A stretch of 64,000 bases of DNA from Bradyrhizobium archetypum. Lineage in GTDB: Bacteria > Pseudomonadota > Alphaproteobacteria > Rhizobiales > Xanthobacteraceae. Within the stretch, counting starts at the first letter, position 1. The number at the start of each line of letters is the position of its first letter. The notes under the pieces are model-generated. The model was not told where the DNA came from. It made no database searches and saw nothing but the letters and a program-made list of their open reading frames with translations. The translations under genes were made by a program, and so were the position numbers. Below, in pieces: positions 41,566 to 50,999 of this stretch. The stretch covers positions 124,001 through 188,000 of the forward strand of contig NZ_JAAVLW010000009.1 of assembly GCF_013114835.1 (NCBI RefSeq). The letters run 5' to 3'.

Positions 41566-44412
41566 CTAACTGAGCGCTTCCGAAATCGCGGCATCCAGAG
41601 CAGCCAGCCCCGGCCCCAGGCTACCCTTGAGGTGGACGCGCAACGCACGCCTGCCGCGCTCGGTGAGCACGTCAAAATCGCCGCGCGCTTGCGCCGCCTT
41701 GATGATGCCGAAACTCGCCTTCTGTCCGGGCACCGGCAGATCCTCGGCATCGTCAGCGGTAATTTGCAGGAACACGCCGCTGTCGGGGCCACCCTTGTAG
41801 GCCTGGCCGGTGGAATGCAGGAAGCGCGGGCCGAATTCGGCGCAGGTCGCGAGGCGATGCTTGTCGCGCACCGCGAGCCGCATCTTTTGCAGCGAGCCGA
41901 TCGTGCCGGGATTTCGCGCCATATAGGCGAGCAGGGCGACATAGTCGCCGCTGTCGGAGCGTGAAAGATGCGCTTTGATCCAGGAACCGAGCGTGCCGTC
42001 GGCGCCTGCTTTGCGCAGCGCCGCCGCGTTATGCTCGTCCGTGTAGAGGTCGGCCTCGTCCGTCGAAATCACCGGCTCCTCCGCAGGGAGCGAACCGGTC
42101 TTCTCGAACGCACCGGTCAACTCGCGGGTCTTGACCTTGGCGGCTTCCACGTCGGGCTGGTTGAAGGGATTGATGCCGAGAATCGCGCCCGCTACCGCAG
42201 TAGCCATCTCAAACCGGAAAAATTCCTGGCCGATGTGGTCGATCGACTTCATGACGATGCGAACCACGGGATGTCCGGCTGCCTCAAGCGCCTTGAGCCT
42301 GTCGTCATGCGAGGCGTCGTCCTCGCCTTCGGTCCGGATATCGATGAAGAAGCGGTCGTCGCCGTAAAGCGAAGGGGCGCCGAGCGGTTCGCCGTCGATC
42401 GGAATCAGGCCCTTGCCCTCCTTGCCGGTGGATTCGGCAATGAGCTGTTCGGCCCATGCGCCGAAATCGGCCACCTTCGCGGACGAAGTGATCGTCACCT
42501 TGTCGCGGCCTTCGAGGCCGGCGATCCCCATCGCGAGCCCGAGCTGCACACCCGGATTTTCATGCGGCGGCACGTCGGCGCCGCAGGAACGCACCATCGC
42601 AAGGGTGTGCGCGATCAGGCTGCGCACATCGATGCCGGCGGCAGCCGCCGGCACCAGTCCGAACGGCGACAGCACGGAATAGCGTCCGCCGATCGTGGGA
42701 TCGCCGTGGAAGATCCGGGCAAAGCCCAGCTTGAGCGCAGCTTTCTCCAGCGACGAGCCGGGATCGGTCACCGCGATGAAACGATGGCCGGCCTTGTCCT
42801 TGCCGACCGTCTGGGCGATGCGATCGAAGAAGTAGTCCTTCATCACGTTCGGCTCGGTGGTGCCGCCCGACTTGCTGGAGACGATGAACAGCGTGTGGGC
42901 GAGGTCGACCGTGTCCTCCATGGCGCGCACCTGCGCGGGATCCATGGAATCAAGCACGTGCAGCTTTGGAAAGCCCGATTTCTTCGGGAAGGTTTCCGCC
43001 AGAACCTCCGGCCCGAGGCTCGATCCGCCCATTCCGAGCACGACGGCGTCGCTGAATTTCTGTCCCTTCACGCGCTGGGCAAAGTCCTCGTAGTCGGCAA
43101 TGTTGGCAGCAGCAGGACTGTTCAGCCAGCCCAGCCATTTGTTCTCGTCGTCATCGGTCCAGACCGACTTGTCCTTCTGCCACAGACGGCGAACTTTGGC
43201 AGACGCGCGCCAGTCCTCGGCGCTCTTCTCGACGGCCTTTCGCATGCCGTCGCCAAGCGCGATTTGCTGCCGGTCGATGCCGCCGCCGAGCGAGGTCGCG
43301 CGCTTGTATGCGACCGCGCCGTAGAGTTTGTCGGCGGAGTCTGCGAACAGCTTGACGCCGTCCTTGACCAATTCGGCCGTAATGGCATCGAGCGAGACGC
43401 CGGATTTTTCGAGCTCTTCCAGAACGCGCCTTGCGCCCTCGATATCTTCCTCGAGGCTATCCCTCACTTTGCCATGGTCGCGGAACGCATCCAGCGTTGC
43501 CGGCGGCACCGTATTGACGGTATTGGGGCCGATCAATTCCTCGACATACAGCACATCGCTGTAGTCCTTGTTCTTGGTGCCGGTAGAGGCCCACAACAGC
43601 CGCTGCGGCTTGGCGCCCTTGGCCGCGAGCCTTTCCCATCGGGGGCCTGCAAACAGCTGCTTGTAGTCCTGATAGGCGAGCTTGGCGTTGGCGATCGCGA
43701 CCTTGCCCTTCAGCGCGCTCAGCCGCTCCTTCTCGCTTGGGTCATTGGCTTTCGCGATTTTCTCATCGAGCTGCTTGTCGACAGCGGTATCGATGCGGCT
43801 GACGAAAAACGACGCGACGCTCGCGACAGGCGCGGGATCGCCACCTTGGGCAACGTATTTTTCCAGGCCGGCGATATAGGCCTCAGCCACGTCGCGATAG
43901 ACGGCTTGCGAGAATAACAGCGTGATGTTGATGCTGATGCCTTCGCCGATCAGGTGCTCGATCGCGGGCAGGCCTTCCGGCGTGGCCGGCACCTTCACCA
44001 TCAAGTTCTGCCGGTTGACGTCTTTCCAGAGCCGTTGCGCCTCCGCAATGGTGCCCTTGGTGTCCGTTGCCAGATAGGGTGAGACCTCGAGGCTGACGAA
44101 GCCGTCGTTACCGTTCAGGCGATCGTATACCGGGCGGAGCACATCAGCGGCATTCTGGATGTCCTCGATGGCGAGCGCCTCGAACAGGTCGGCAACGGGG
44201 AGGTCGCCCTTGTGCAGCGCCTTGCCGATCGCGCCGTCATATTCGTCCGAGCTGCCGATCGCCTTTTCGAAAATCGAGGGATTCGACGTCACGCCCTTGA
44301 CGCCGTCGGTATCGATCAGCGCCTTGAGGTCGCCCTTGGCGACGAAGCCGCGGGCGAGGAAGTCCAGCCAAATCGCCTGGCCGTGGTTTTCGAGTGCTTT
44401 GACGGAATTCAT
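41566..44412 (-). CDS. tal-pgi: Bifunctional transaldolase / glucose-6-phosphate isomerase
   Basis: This 948-residue fusion links the non-oxidative pentose phosphate pathway to glycolysis. The N-terminal transaldolase (about 1-360) has DGVKGVTSNPSIFEKAI and the Schiff-base Lys region MVKVPATPEGLPAIEHL. The C-terminal isomerase (about 400-948) has MGGSSLGPEVL, SKSGGTTEPN and later conserved motifs. I start at the ATG at 44412 (MNSVKALENHG); the frame runs further to 44502 without family similarity. It is the first gene of the leftward operon with gnd, zwf, pgl, gntK and HAD. Confidence 0.94.
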   Translation of the reverse strand: MNSVKALENHGQAIWLDFLARGFVAKGDLKALIDTDGVKGVTSNPSIFEKAIGSSDEYDGAIGKALHKGDLPVADLFEALAIEDIQNAADVLRPVYDRLNGNDGFVSLEVSPYLATDTKGTIAEAQRLWKDVNRQNLMVKVPATPEGLPAIEHLIGEGISINITLLFSQAVYRDVAEAYIAGLEKYVAQGGDPAPVASVASFFVSRIDTAVDKQLDEKIAKANDPSEKERLSALKGKVAIANAKLAYQDYKQLFAGPRWERLAAKGAKPQRLLWASTGTKNKDYSDVLYVEELIGPNTVNTVPPATLDAFRDHGKVRDSLEEDIEGARRVLEELEKSGVSLDAITAELVKDGVKLFADSADKLYGAVAYKRATSLGGGIDRQQIALGDGMRKAVEKSAEDWRASAKVRRLWQKDKSVWTDDDENKWLGWLNSPAAANIADYEDFAQRVKGQKFSDAVVLGMGGSSLGPEVLAETFPKKSGFPKLHVLDSMDPAQVRAMEDTVDLAHTLFIVSSKSGGTTEPNVMKDYFFDRIAQTVGKDKAGHRFIAVTDPGSSLEKAALKLGFARIFHGDPTIGGRYSVLSPFGLVPAAAAGIDVRSLIAHTLAMVRSCGADVPPHENPGVQLGLAMGIAGLEGRDKVTITSSAKVADFGAWAEQLIAESTGKEGKGLIPIDGEPLGAPSLYGDDRFFIDIRTEGEDDASHDDRLKALEAAGHPVVRIVMKSIDHIGQEFFRFEMATAVAGAILGINPFNQPDVEAAKVKTRELTGAFEKTGSLPAEEPVISTDEADLYTDEHNAAALRKAGADGTLGSWIKAHLSRSDSGDYVALLAYMARNPGTIGSLQKMRLAVRDKHRLATCAEFGPRFLHSTGQAYKGGPDSGVFLQITADDAEDLPVPGQKASFGIIKAAQARGDFDVLTERGRRALRVHLKGSLGPGLAALDAAISEALS

Positions 44413-44757
44413 GGTGCCTGTTCTGTTCGAGCGGTCAATTTTTAGGTTTTCGGCAAGTTTCGGGGGCAGGGCCGGAAAGTCAACATTTGGTTGGGCGCGC
44501 AACTGGATGGAATCGGGCGCTCGAGGACGACAACGCTATGGATGCCGGTTCGATCCCGAAAATGGCCGGCGCTGCCGGCCCCGATACGGCCGGATCGGTC
44601 GAACCGGCTTGGACGGCGACACCAATGGGCACGAGCACGAAGTCGTGAACGAGGCAGTCATGAGGGGCAGGCGCGGTGGCGCCGTCGCGCCCTAGTCCAA
44701 ACAAGGAGCATTCAGCTCGATGGAGCGGGCGAAAGTGCGGCGACCCAATCGCCCAAA
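44413..44757. other. Intergenic region upstream of tal-pgi, no gene seen
   Basis: This 345-bp stretch should hold the promoter of the tal-pgi operon. It has a GC-rich hairpin-forming segment (GGCCGGCGCTGCCGGCC at about 44563-44579), but no convincing small gene, RNA gene or EcfG-type motif. Confidence 0.6.
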
Positions 44758-45092
44758 TCAGCGCTCGTCGTGAAATGTTCGCGTCACCGGCGCGGGTCTC
44801 AAGGCCTGATCGATGCGCTTCGACAGATCCGGGCTTGCCGAAGCCGAATGAAACGCCCCCAACGCCTGGCCGTGAATTACCGGCGCGATCGTGAGGTGGC
44901 CGGGACCGCCGACGCCATCGAGGTGGTTCTGAATGATGCCGAGGACAAAATTGACCTTGTCGAGATCGTTGAGGTGATAGACCACTTTCAATTTTGCGAG
45001 AGGTGCGGCCTCACTGGCCGCGCTGGCGCCAGAGGCGGCAAAGGCTGCGCAGGGCACCGAAACCGCGCCCACAGAACATTGCGTCGACGCAT
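44758..45092 (-). pseudogene. Frameshifted, truncated DsrE-like secreted protein gene
   Basis: A good ribosome-binding site (GAGGAGG) and ATG at 45092 begin MRRRNVL, the start of a signal peptide. The rest of the signal (GAVSVPCAAFAASGASAASE) and a DsrE-like domain (LKVVYHLNDLDKVNFVLG, IQNHLDGVGGPGH) continue in a different frame, so about one base has been lost after codon 7. The end is also abnormal: after DLSKRIDQ the protein turns into unrelated sequence and stops at 44758, about 45 residues short by my recollection of homologues. It was probably a periplasmic DsrE-family protein. It lies 29 nt after another decayed gene. Confidence 0.65.
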
Positions 45093-45121
45093 GGCTCCTC
45101 CTCGCCTGGGTAATGTGGCTG

Positions 45122-45725
45122 CTATTTGTGCCTCAGCGCCGCAAGCTCTCTGCGGTCGGTCACCAGGTCGGCACATTAACGCAAATCCGCGCGATCGACA
45201 TGGAAGATCTTGTCATCCGCGCCGGCAACCAGATCGTTGCTGGCATCGTCGTCCGCCTTGTTGCGCTCCCAGATTTTGATCCGCTCCAGCCGGATCAGCG
45301 CCGATTTGTCGTCCTTCATCGCCACCTCAGTGCCGCCGCCTTCGCAATCGACGCCGCAGCCAAGCCGGATTTCGCCGCCGGCATTTTCGGCGACAATGTG
45401 ATTCCAGGAGCCGCTGGAATCGAAATCGCCCGCGCGGTGGCGATGTTTCGAGCCGAGCCGAAACGAATAGTTGATTGTCATGTCTTCCAGCGCATCTTCT
45501 GCCGTCACGAGCAGCTTCATCGCGCTGACTTTCTGGTTCGGATGCTGTGCCGGACGGCTGGCGTCATAACGACGCACGAAGCAGGCATAGGACTTTTGGC
45601 TGAATGGGCCACCGAACATCCCGTTGTCGAAGGCTGCGGCTTTCGCCCTGTCGACCGCCCCCTGGGAGTGGCGGCATTGGCTCCGGCGACGGAGGCAATG
45701 GCGGCGATCCAGACGTATTTCGTGG
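45122..45725 (-). pseudogene. Decayed gene for a secreted conserved hypothetical protein
   Basis: Reading all frames together gives one protein. The signal peptide KYVWIAAIASVAGANAATP lies in one frame, preceded by ACG at 45725-45723 where an ATG would be expected. The body (VDRAKAAAFDNGMFGGPF to ADDKIFHVDRADLR) lies in another, joined at a run of G residues near 45660. A TAA at 45178-45176 interrupts it, and the same frame continues with CADLVTDRRELAALRHK to a TAG at 45124-45122. A lost start, a frameshift and a nonsense codon (probably GAA to TAA) point to a true pseudogene rather than one sequencing error. The family function is unknown; the signal sequence suggests a periplasmic protein. 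Confidence 0.7.
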
Positions 45726-46223
45726 CAGACTCGGACTAAACGCGTGGCACCGTACTTTAGTTGCAGTTGGCGCCGGGTGCGTTCACGCCGAGCCGCGAAT
45801 GAACGGTCGTTAATTTTGGCCCTCTCTCGGCCGGCCGGCCCTCCGGAGGTGACAAAAGACCACGATTCTCGCACCTTTGGGTCGCTCAGAATCCGGAATT
45901 TCTCCGCTTTGCGGCGTCAGGCTGCCAAGTCGGCCGCCGATTCGCGCAGCGCAATGCTCGGAATCCCCAAATATCCCTTACCGCCGGCTCGGTATTAGCC
46001 CGGTGCAAAATGTTGCAGCACGGATACAACGGGAGCGAAATGGCACCGTATCTTTACGAGGCTAAGCCGCTTAGCACGACTATTGCATTGCATTGTGAAG
46101 TCGCTCGCGTGTCCAATCAGTGCATGTGCTGATGGTGATTCGCGAACGGGAAGCCGAGGCGCTCCGACACTGGAACCCTAGTGGTGCGTCCGGCATTTAC
46201 AGGTGACCATGGAGAGACGGATC
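45726..46223. other. Intergenic region upstream of prkA
   Basis: No gene is visible in these 498 bp. It contains a 15-bp palindrome GCTAAGC-C-GCTTAGC at 46061-46075 that looks like an operator. A weak EcfG-like motif GGAAC-N17-CATT (46172-46176, 46194-46197) lies about 27 nt before the prkA start codon. A GGCCGGCCGGCC stretch lies near 45830. Confidence 0.5.
46061..46075. promoter_or_regulatory. Perfect 15-bp palindrome upstream of prkA
   Basis: GCTAAGC, a central C and GCTTAGC form a perfect 7-bp inverted repeat about 150 bp before the prkA ATG. The size and symmetry suit a dimeric regulator; none is encoded next to it. Confidence 0.4.
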
Positions 46224-48167
46224 ATGTACAACGATTCTCTGTTCAATGCTTTCGCCCGGTCCTTCGAAGCTAGAAGCCAGACCGACATGTCGATGGCGGA
46301 ATATCTCGAGTCGTGTCGAAACGATCCGATGCGATATGCCAACGCTGCCGAACGACTACTAGCTGCGATCGGTGAGCCTCAGATGATTGACACGGCCAAG
46401 GACCCTCGCCTTGGCCGTATCTTTTTGAATCGCACGATGCGGCTGTATCCGGCCTTCGCCGGCTTCTACGGCATGGAAGATACGATCGAACGCATCGTCG
46501 GGTTCTTCCGCCATGCGGCGCAAGGCCTCGAAGAGCGCAAGCAGATCCTCTATCTGCTGGGTCCGGTCGGCGGGGGAAAGTCGTCGCTCGCCGAACGTCT
46601 CAAGTCGTTGATGGAGGTGCATCCGATCTACGTGTTGAAGGCCGGCGACGAACTCAGCCCGGTGTTCGAAAGCCCGCTCAGCCTGTTCGACCCGGAATCG
46701 CTCGGGCCGATGCTCGAGGAGAAGTACGGCATTCCGCGCCGCCGCCTCAGCGGACTGATGAGCCCGTGGTGCTACAAGCGCCTCGAATCCTTCGGTGGCG
46801 ACATCTCGCAATTCCGTGTCGCCAGGATCCAGCCGTCGCGGCTGCGCCAGATTGCGATCGCAAAGACCGAGCCTGGCGATGAAAACAACCAGGATATTTC
46901 GTCACTGGTCGGCAAGGTCGACATCCGCAAACTGGAGATCTTCGCCCAGAACGATCCCGACGCTTACAGCTACTCGGGCGGTCTCAACCGTGCCAACCAG
47001 GGCATCCTCGAATTTGTCGAGATGTTCAAGGCGCCGATCAAGATGCTGCATCCGTTGCTGACGGCGACCCAGGAGGGCAATTATATCGGGACCGAGAATA
47101 TCGGTGCGATTCCCTTCACCGGCATCGTCCTGGCGCACTCGAACGAAGCTGAATGGCAGAGCTTCAAAGCCAACAAGAACAATGAAGCCTTCATCGACCG
47201 TATCTGCGTCATCAAGGTGCCGTATGTGCTGCGGGTTACCGAAGAACAGAAGATCTACGAGAAGCTGATCCAGAGCTCCGAACTGGCCACTGCACCGTGC
47301 GCACCGGCCACGCTGGAAACGATGGCGCGCTTCTCGGTGATGTCGCGGCTGCGCAAGCACGAGAATTCCACCGTGTTCGCGAAAATGCGGATCTACGACG
47401 GCGAGAGCCTGAAGGAATCCGATCCGAAGGCGCGCAGCGTGCAGGAATACCGCGATGCCGCCGGCGTCGATGAAGGCATGGACGGCGTTTCGACCCGCTT
47501 CGCATTCAAGGTTCTTGCCGCAACCTTCAACCACGACACCAATGAAGTCGGTGCCGACGCGGTTCACCTGATGTACACGCTGGAGCAGGCGATCCGGCGC
47601 GAGCAGCTTCCTGACGAAGTCGAGAAGCGCTACCTCGAGTTCATCAAGGCCGAGCTCGCGCCGCGCTACGCCGAATTCATCGGGCATGAGATCCAGAAGG
47701 CCTATCTCGAATCCTATGCGGATTACGGCCAGAACCTGTTTGATCGCTATGTCGATTATGCCGATGCCTGGATCGAGGATCAGGACTTCAAGGATCCCGA
47801 CACCGGACAACTGCTTGACCGCGAGCTGCTCAATCAGGAGCTGACCAAGATCGAAAAGCCGGCGGGCATCGCCAATCCGAAGGACTTCCGCAACGAGGTC
47901 GTCAAGTTCTCGCTGCGGTCGCGGGCCCAGAACGGCGGCAAGAACCCGTCGTGGACCAGCTACGAGAAAATCCGGGAAGTGATCGAGAAGCGGATATTCT
48001 CCCAGGTCGAAGATCTGCTTCCCGTCATTTCGTTCGGCTCGAAGAAGGATGGCGAGACCGAAAAGAAGCACGGCGAGTTTGTCGCGCGCATGGTAGAACG
48101 CGGCTACACCGAGCGGCAGGTCCGCCGGCTGGTCGAGTGGTACATGCGCGTGAAACAGGCAGGCTGA
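46224..48167 (+). CDS. prkA: PrkA-type serine protein kinase (YeaG family)
   Basis: This 647-residue cytoplasmic protein has an N-terminal AAA+ domain and a C-terminal kinase-like domain. The P-loop GPVGGGKSS lies at residues 113-121. In E. coli the YeaG/YeaH/YcgB set responds to nitrogen starvation and stationary phase; in Bacillus PrkA affects sporulation. I start at ATG 46224 (MYNDSLFNAF), preceded by GGAGAG; an open frame from 46203 is 7 codons longer. It leads the conserved three-gene operon prkA-yeaH-spoVR. Confidence 0.95.
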   Translation: MYNDSLFNAFARSFEARSQTDMSMAEYLESCRNDPMRYANAAERLLAAIGEPQMIDTAKDPRLGRIFLNRTMRLYPAFAGFYGMEDTIERIVGFFRHAAQGLEERKQILYLLGPVGGGKSSLAERLKSLMEVHPIYVLKAGDELSPVFESPLSLFDPESLGPMLEEKYGIPRRRLSGLMSPWCYKRLESFGGDISQFRVARIQPSRLRQIAIAKTEPGDENNQDISSLVGKVDIRKLEIFAQNDPDAYSYSGGLNRANQGILEFVEMFKAPIKMLHPLLTATQEGNYIGTENIGAIPFTGIVLAHSNEAEWQSFKANKNNEAFIDRICVIKVPYVLRVTEEQKIYEKLIQSSELATAPCAPATLETMARFSVMSRLRKHENSTVFAKMRIYDGESLKESDPKARSVQEYRDAAGVDEGMDGVSTRFAFKVLAATFNHDTNEVGADAVHLMYTLEQAIRREQLPDEVEKRYLEFIKAELAPRYAEFIGHEIQKAYLESYADYGQNLFDRYVDYADAWIEDQDFKDPDTGQLLDRELLNQELTKIEKPAGIANPKDFRNEVVKFSLRSRAQNGGKNPSWTSYEKIREVIEKRIFSQVEDLLPVISFGSKKDGETEKKHGEFVARMVERGYTERQVRRLVEWYMRVKQAG

Positions 48168-48180
48168 GGCGGATGAGACC

Positions 48181-49458
48181 GTGGCTATTCACATCGTCGA
48201 TCGGCGCCTGAATCCAGGCAGCAAGAGTCTTGAGAACCGCCAGCGCTTTTTGCGTCGCGCCAAGGCGCTGGTGCAAGGGGCGGTGAAGAAATCGTCGCAG
48301 GACCGGGACATCAAGGATGTCCTGGAAGGCGGCGAGGTCAGCGTCCCGATCGACGGCATGGACGAGCCGCGCTTTCGCCGTGAAGGCGGCACGCGCGACA
48401 TGGTGCTGCCTGGCAACAAGAAGTTCGTCGAAGGCGATATCCTGCCGCGCCCGAACCAGGGCGGCGGCAGGGGAAGAGGTGCCGGCGAAGGCGACAGCGA
48501 AGATACGTTCCGCTTCGTTCTCAGCCGCGACGAATTTGTCGACCTGTTCCTCGACGACCTGGAATTGCCCGATCTCGCCAAGCGCAAGCTGGCCGAGGTC
48601 GAGACCGAGGGGATTCGTCGGGCCGGTTACTCGACGTCCGGCTCGCCTGCCAACATTTCGGTGAGCCGAACGGTAAGCCGCGCCTTGGCGAGGCGCGTCG
48701 CGCTGCGGCGGCCGAGACCGGAGGAACTGGCGGCCCTCGAAGCGGAGCTTTCGGATTGCAGCGAGGCGCGCCGTGTCGAACTCCTGGCCGAGATCGAGGC
48801 CTTGAAATCGAAGATCAAACGGATCCCGTTCATCGATCCGATCGACATCCGCTACCGGCGCTTCGAGACGGTGCCGAAACCCGTGGCGCAGGCCGTGATG
48901 TTCTGCCTGATGGACGTCTCCGGCTCGATGACCGAGCATATGAAGGATCTCGCCAAGCGCTTCTACATGCTGCTCTATGTGTTCCTGAAGCGCCGCTATC
49001 GCCATGTCGAGATCGTTTTTATCCGACACACCGACCGCGCCGAAGAGGTCGACGAGCAGACGTTCTTTTACGGACCGGCTTCCGGCGGCACGCTTGTGTC
49101 GAGTGCATTGCAGGCAATGCACGACATCGTGCGGACGCGGTTCCGGCCTGCTGACTGGAACATCTATGCCGCGCAGGCCTCTGACGGGGATAATTCCTAT
49201 GCGGACGGCGAGGTCGCGGGCCGGCTCCTGACCGACAAGATCCTGCCGGTGAGCCAGTTTTTTGCCTATCTGGAAGTCGGCCAGGAAAACGGCCTATCCT
49301 ACGAAATGCCCAATTCGGCGCTCTGGACCCTATATGAGGGTCTGCGCGCGAGCGGCGCGCCGCTGTCGATGCGCAAGGTCAACGAGCGCAGCGAGATCTT
49401 TCCGGTGTTTCACGATCTCTTCCAGCGCCGCGGCCCGCAGGAAAGGACCGCAACATGA
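48181..49458 (+). CDS. yeaH: YeaH/YhbH family protein (DUF444, VWA-like)
   Basis: This 425-residue partner of PrkA starts at GTG 48181 (MAIHIVDRRLNPGSKSLENR), 13 nt after prkA. A Gly/Arg-rich segment (QGGGRGRGAGEGD) precedes the DUF444 domain, which has a von Willebrand A-like metal site in CLMDVSGSMTEHM. The family always travels with PrkA and SpoVR in proteobacteria. The stop overlaps the spoVR start by 4 nt. Confidence 0.94.
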   Translation: MAIHIVDRRLNPGSKSLENRQRFLRRAKALVQGAVKKSSQDRDIKDVLEGGEVSVPIDGMDEPRFRREGGTRDMVLPGNKKFVEGDILPRPNQGGGRGRGAGEGDSEDTFRFVLSRDEFVDLFLDDLELPDLAKRKLAEVETEGIRRAGYSTSGSPANISVSRTVSRALARRVALRRPRPEELAALEAELSDCSEARRVELLAEIEALKSKIKRIPFIDPIDIRYRRFETVPKPVAQAVMFCLMDVSGSMTEHMKDLAKRFYMLLYVFLKRRYRHVEIVFIRHTDRAEEVDEQTFFYGPASGGTLVSSALQAMHDIVRTRFRPADWNIYAAQASDGDNSYADGEVAGRLLTDKILPVSQFFAYLEVGQENGLSYEMPNSALWTLYEGLRASGAPLSMRKVNERSEIFPVFHDLFQRRGPQERTAT

Positions 49459-50999
49459 CCGCGACCGACGAGTTGCTGTTTCAGGGGGCTGACTGGGACT
49501 TCCGGACGCTGCAACGGATCTGCGACGCCTGCGAGCAGGTTGCGCGGGACGAATTGAAACTCGACGTCTATCCCAACCAGATCGAGGTCATCACCGCCGA
49601 GCAGATGCTGGACGCCTATTCGTCGGTCGGCATGCCACTGTTCTATAAGCACTGGTCGTTCGGCAAACATTTTGCCTTTCAGGAGGCGTCCTATCGCAAG
49701 GGGCTGATGGGTCTGGCCTACGAGATCGTCATCAACTCGTCGCCCTGCATTTCCTATCTAATGGAAGAAAATACGGCGACGATGCAGACGCTCGTCATCG
49801 CGCATGCCGCGTTCGGTCACAACCATTTCTTCAAGAACAACTATCTGTTCAAGCAATGGACCGACGCCGACGGCATTCTCGATTATCTCGAGTTCGCCAA
49901 GCGCTACGTGGCGCACTGCGAGGAGCGCCACGGCCGGCTGGCGGTGGAGCACACGCTCGATGCCGCGCACGCCTTGATGTCGCACGGTATCGATCGCTAT
50001 CCCGGAAAGAAAAGTCTCGATCTTCGCGCGGAGGAAAAGCGGGCGGGCAGGCGCCGGGCCCACGAGGAGAGTGCCTTCAACGATCTGTGGCGCACCGTTC
50101 CGACCGGTCCGGCGAAGAGCAACGCGATACTGGACGTCGAGCGCCGGCGCCAGATGCTCGGTCTGCCGCAGGAAAACCTGCTGTATTTTCTCGAGAAGAC
50201 GGCGCCCCGGTTGAAACCATGGCAACGCGAGATATTGCGGATCGTGCGCAACATCGCGCAGTATTTCTATCCGCAGAGCCAGACCAAGGTGATGAACGAG
50301 GGTACGGCGACCTACGTTCACTATCGCATCATGAGCCGGCTGCACGAGCAGGGACGGCTGACGGACGGCAACTTCCTCGAATTCCTGCAGTCACACACCA
50401 ACGTGGTGTTCCAGCCCGAATTCGATGATCCGCGTTTTTCGGGATTTAATCCGTATGCGCTGGGATTTGCGATGATGCAGGACATCGAGCGCATCGTCAC
50501 CAATCCGGAAGCCGAGGATCGCGAGTGGTTCCCGGATATTGCCGGGACTGGCGATCCGATGGCCGTGCTGCGCGACATCTGGGCCAATTACCGCGATGAA
50601 AGCTTCATCAGCCAGTACATGAGCCCGCGGCTGATGCGGCACTTCCGCTTGTTCCACCTGCATGACGATCCGGAGGAGCGGGCCGGTATCCTGGTCGACG
50701 CGATCCACAACGAGCGAGGCTATCGGCGGCTGAGGCGTGAACTGGCACGGCAATATGACGTCGGCTTCATCGACCCGAACATCGAAGTCGTCGATGTCGA
50801 TCTGGCTGGCGATCGCCGCCTGATGCTACGCCATACCGTGGTAAAGGGCGCCCAGCTCAGCGAAGCCGACACCAAGCGGGTGCTGCAGCACCTTGCCGAT
50901 CTCTGGAGCTACGACGTGTCGCTCGTCGAGGCCGATGCGTCCGGCACGACCTTGAAGGAGTACGTCGCCCATCCCCGGAACATCGCCGTGGCGGCGTAG
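49455..50999 (+). CDS. spoVR: SpoVR family protein
   Basis: This 514-residue protein resembles SpoVR of Bacillus (spore cortex) and YcgB of E. coli, where it is stress-linked. Recognisable segments are YWSFGKHFAFQ-like HWSFGKHFAFQEASYRKG, ENTATMQTLVIAHAAFGHNH and NEGTATYVHYRIM. In a non-sporulating bacterium its molecular function is unknown. Third gene of the operon. Its stop codon directly abuts the stop codon of convergent korB with no gap (TAG/CTA). Confidence 0.94.
   Translation: MTATDELLFQGADWDFRTLQRICDACEQVARDELKLDVYPNQIEVITAEQMLDAYSSVGMPLFYKHWSFGKHFAFQEASYRKGLMGLAYEIVINSSPCISYLMEENTATMQTLVIAHAAFGHNHFFKNNYLFKQWTDADGILDYLEFAKRYVAHCEERHGRLAVEHTLDAAHALMSHGIDRYPGKKSLDLRAEEKRAGRRRAHEESAFNDLWRTVPTGPAKSNAILDVERRRQMLGLPQENLLYFLEKTAPRLKPWQREILRIVRNIAQYFYPQSQTKVMNEGTATYVHYRIMSRLHEQGRLTDGNFLEFLQSHTNVVFQPEFDDPRFSGFNPYALGFAMMQDIERIVTNPEAEDREWFPDIAGTGDPMAVLRDIWANYRDESFISQYMSPRLMRHFRLFHLHDDPEERAGILVDAIHNERGYRRLRRELARQYDVGFIDPNIEVVDVDLAGDRRLMLRHTVVKGAQLSEADTKRVLQHLADLWSYDVSLVEADASGTTLKEYVAHPRNIAVAA

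Noticed and set aside
41968..43917. 649-residue open frame opposite tal-pgi
   Set aside because: Antisense of the conserved fusion; no domain visible.
44547..44557. GGTTCGATCCC, resembling a tRNA T-loop
   Set aside because: The flanking bases do not form a 5-bp T-stem and no acceptor or anticodon arm is found around it.
46041..46056. TGGCAC near prkA as a sigma54 -24 box
   Set aside because: The position 10 nt after GG reads TT instead of GC, so the -12 element is missing.
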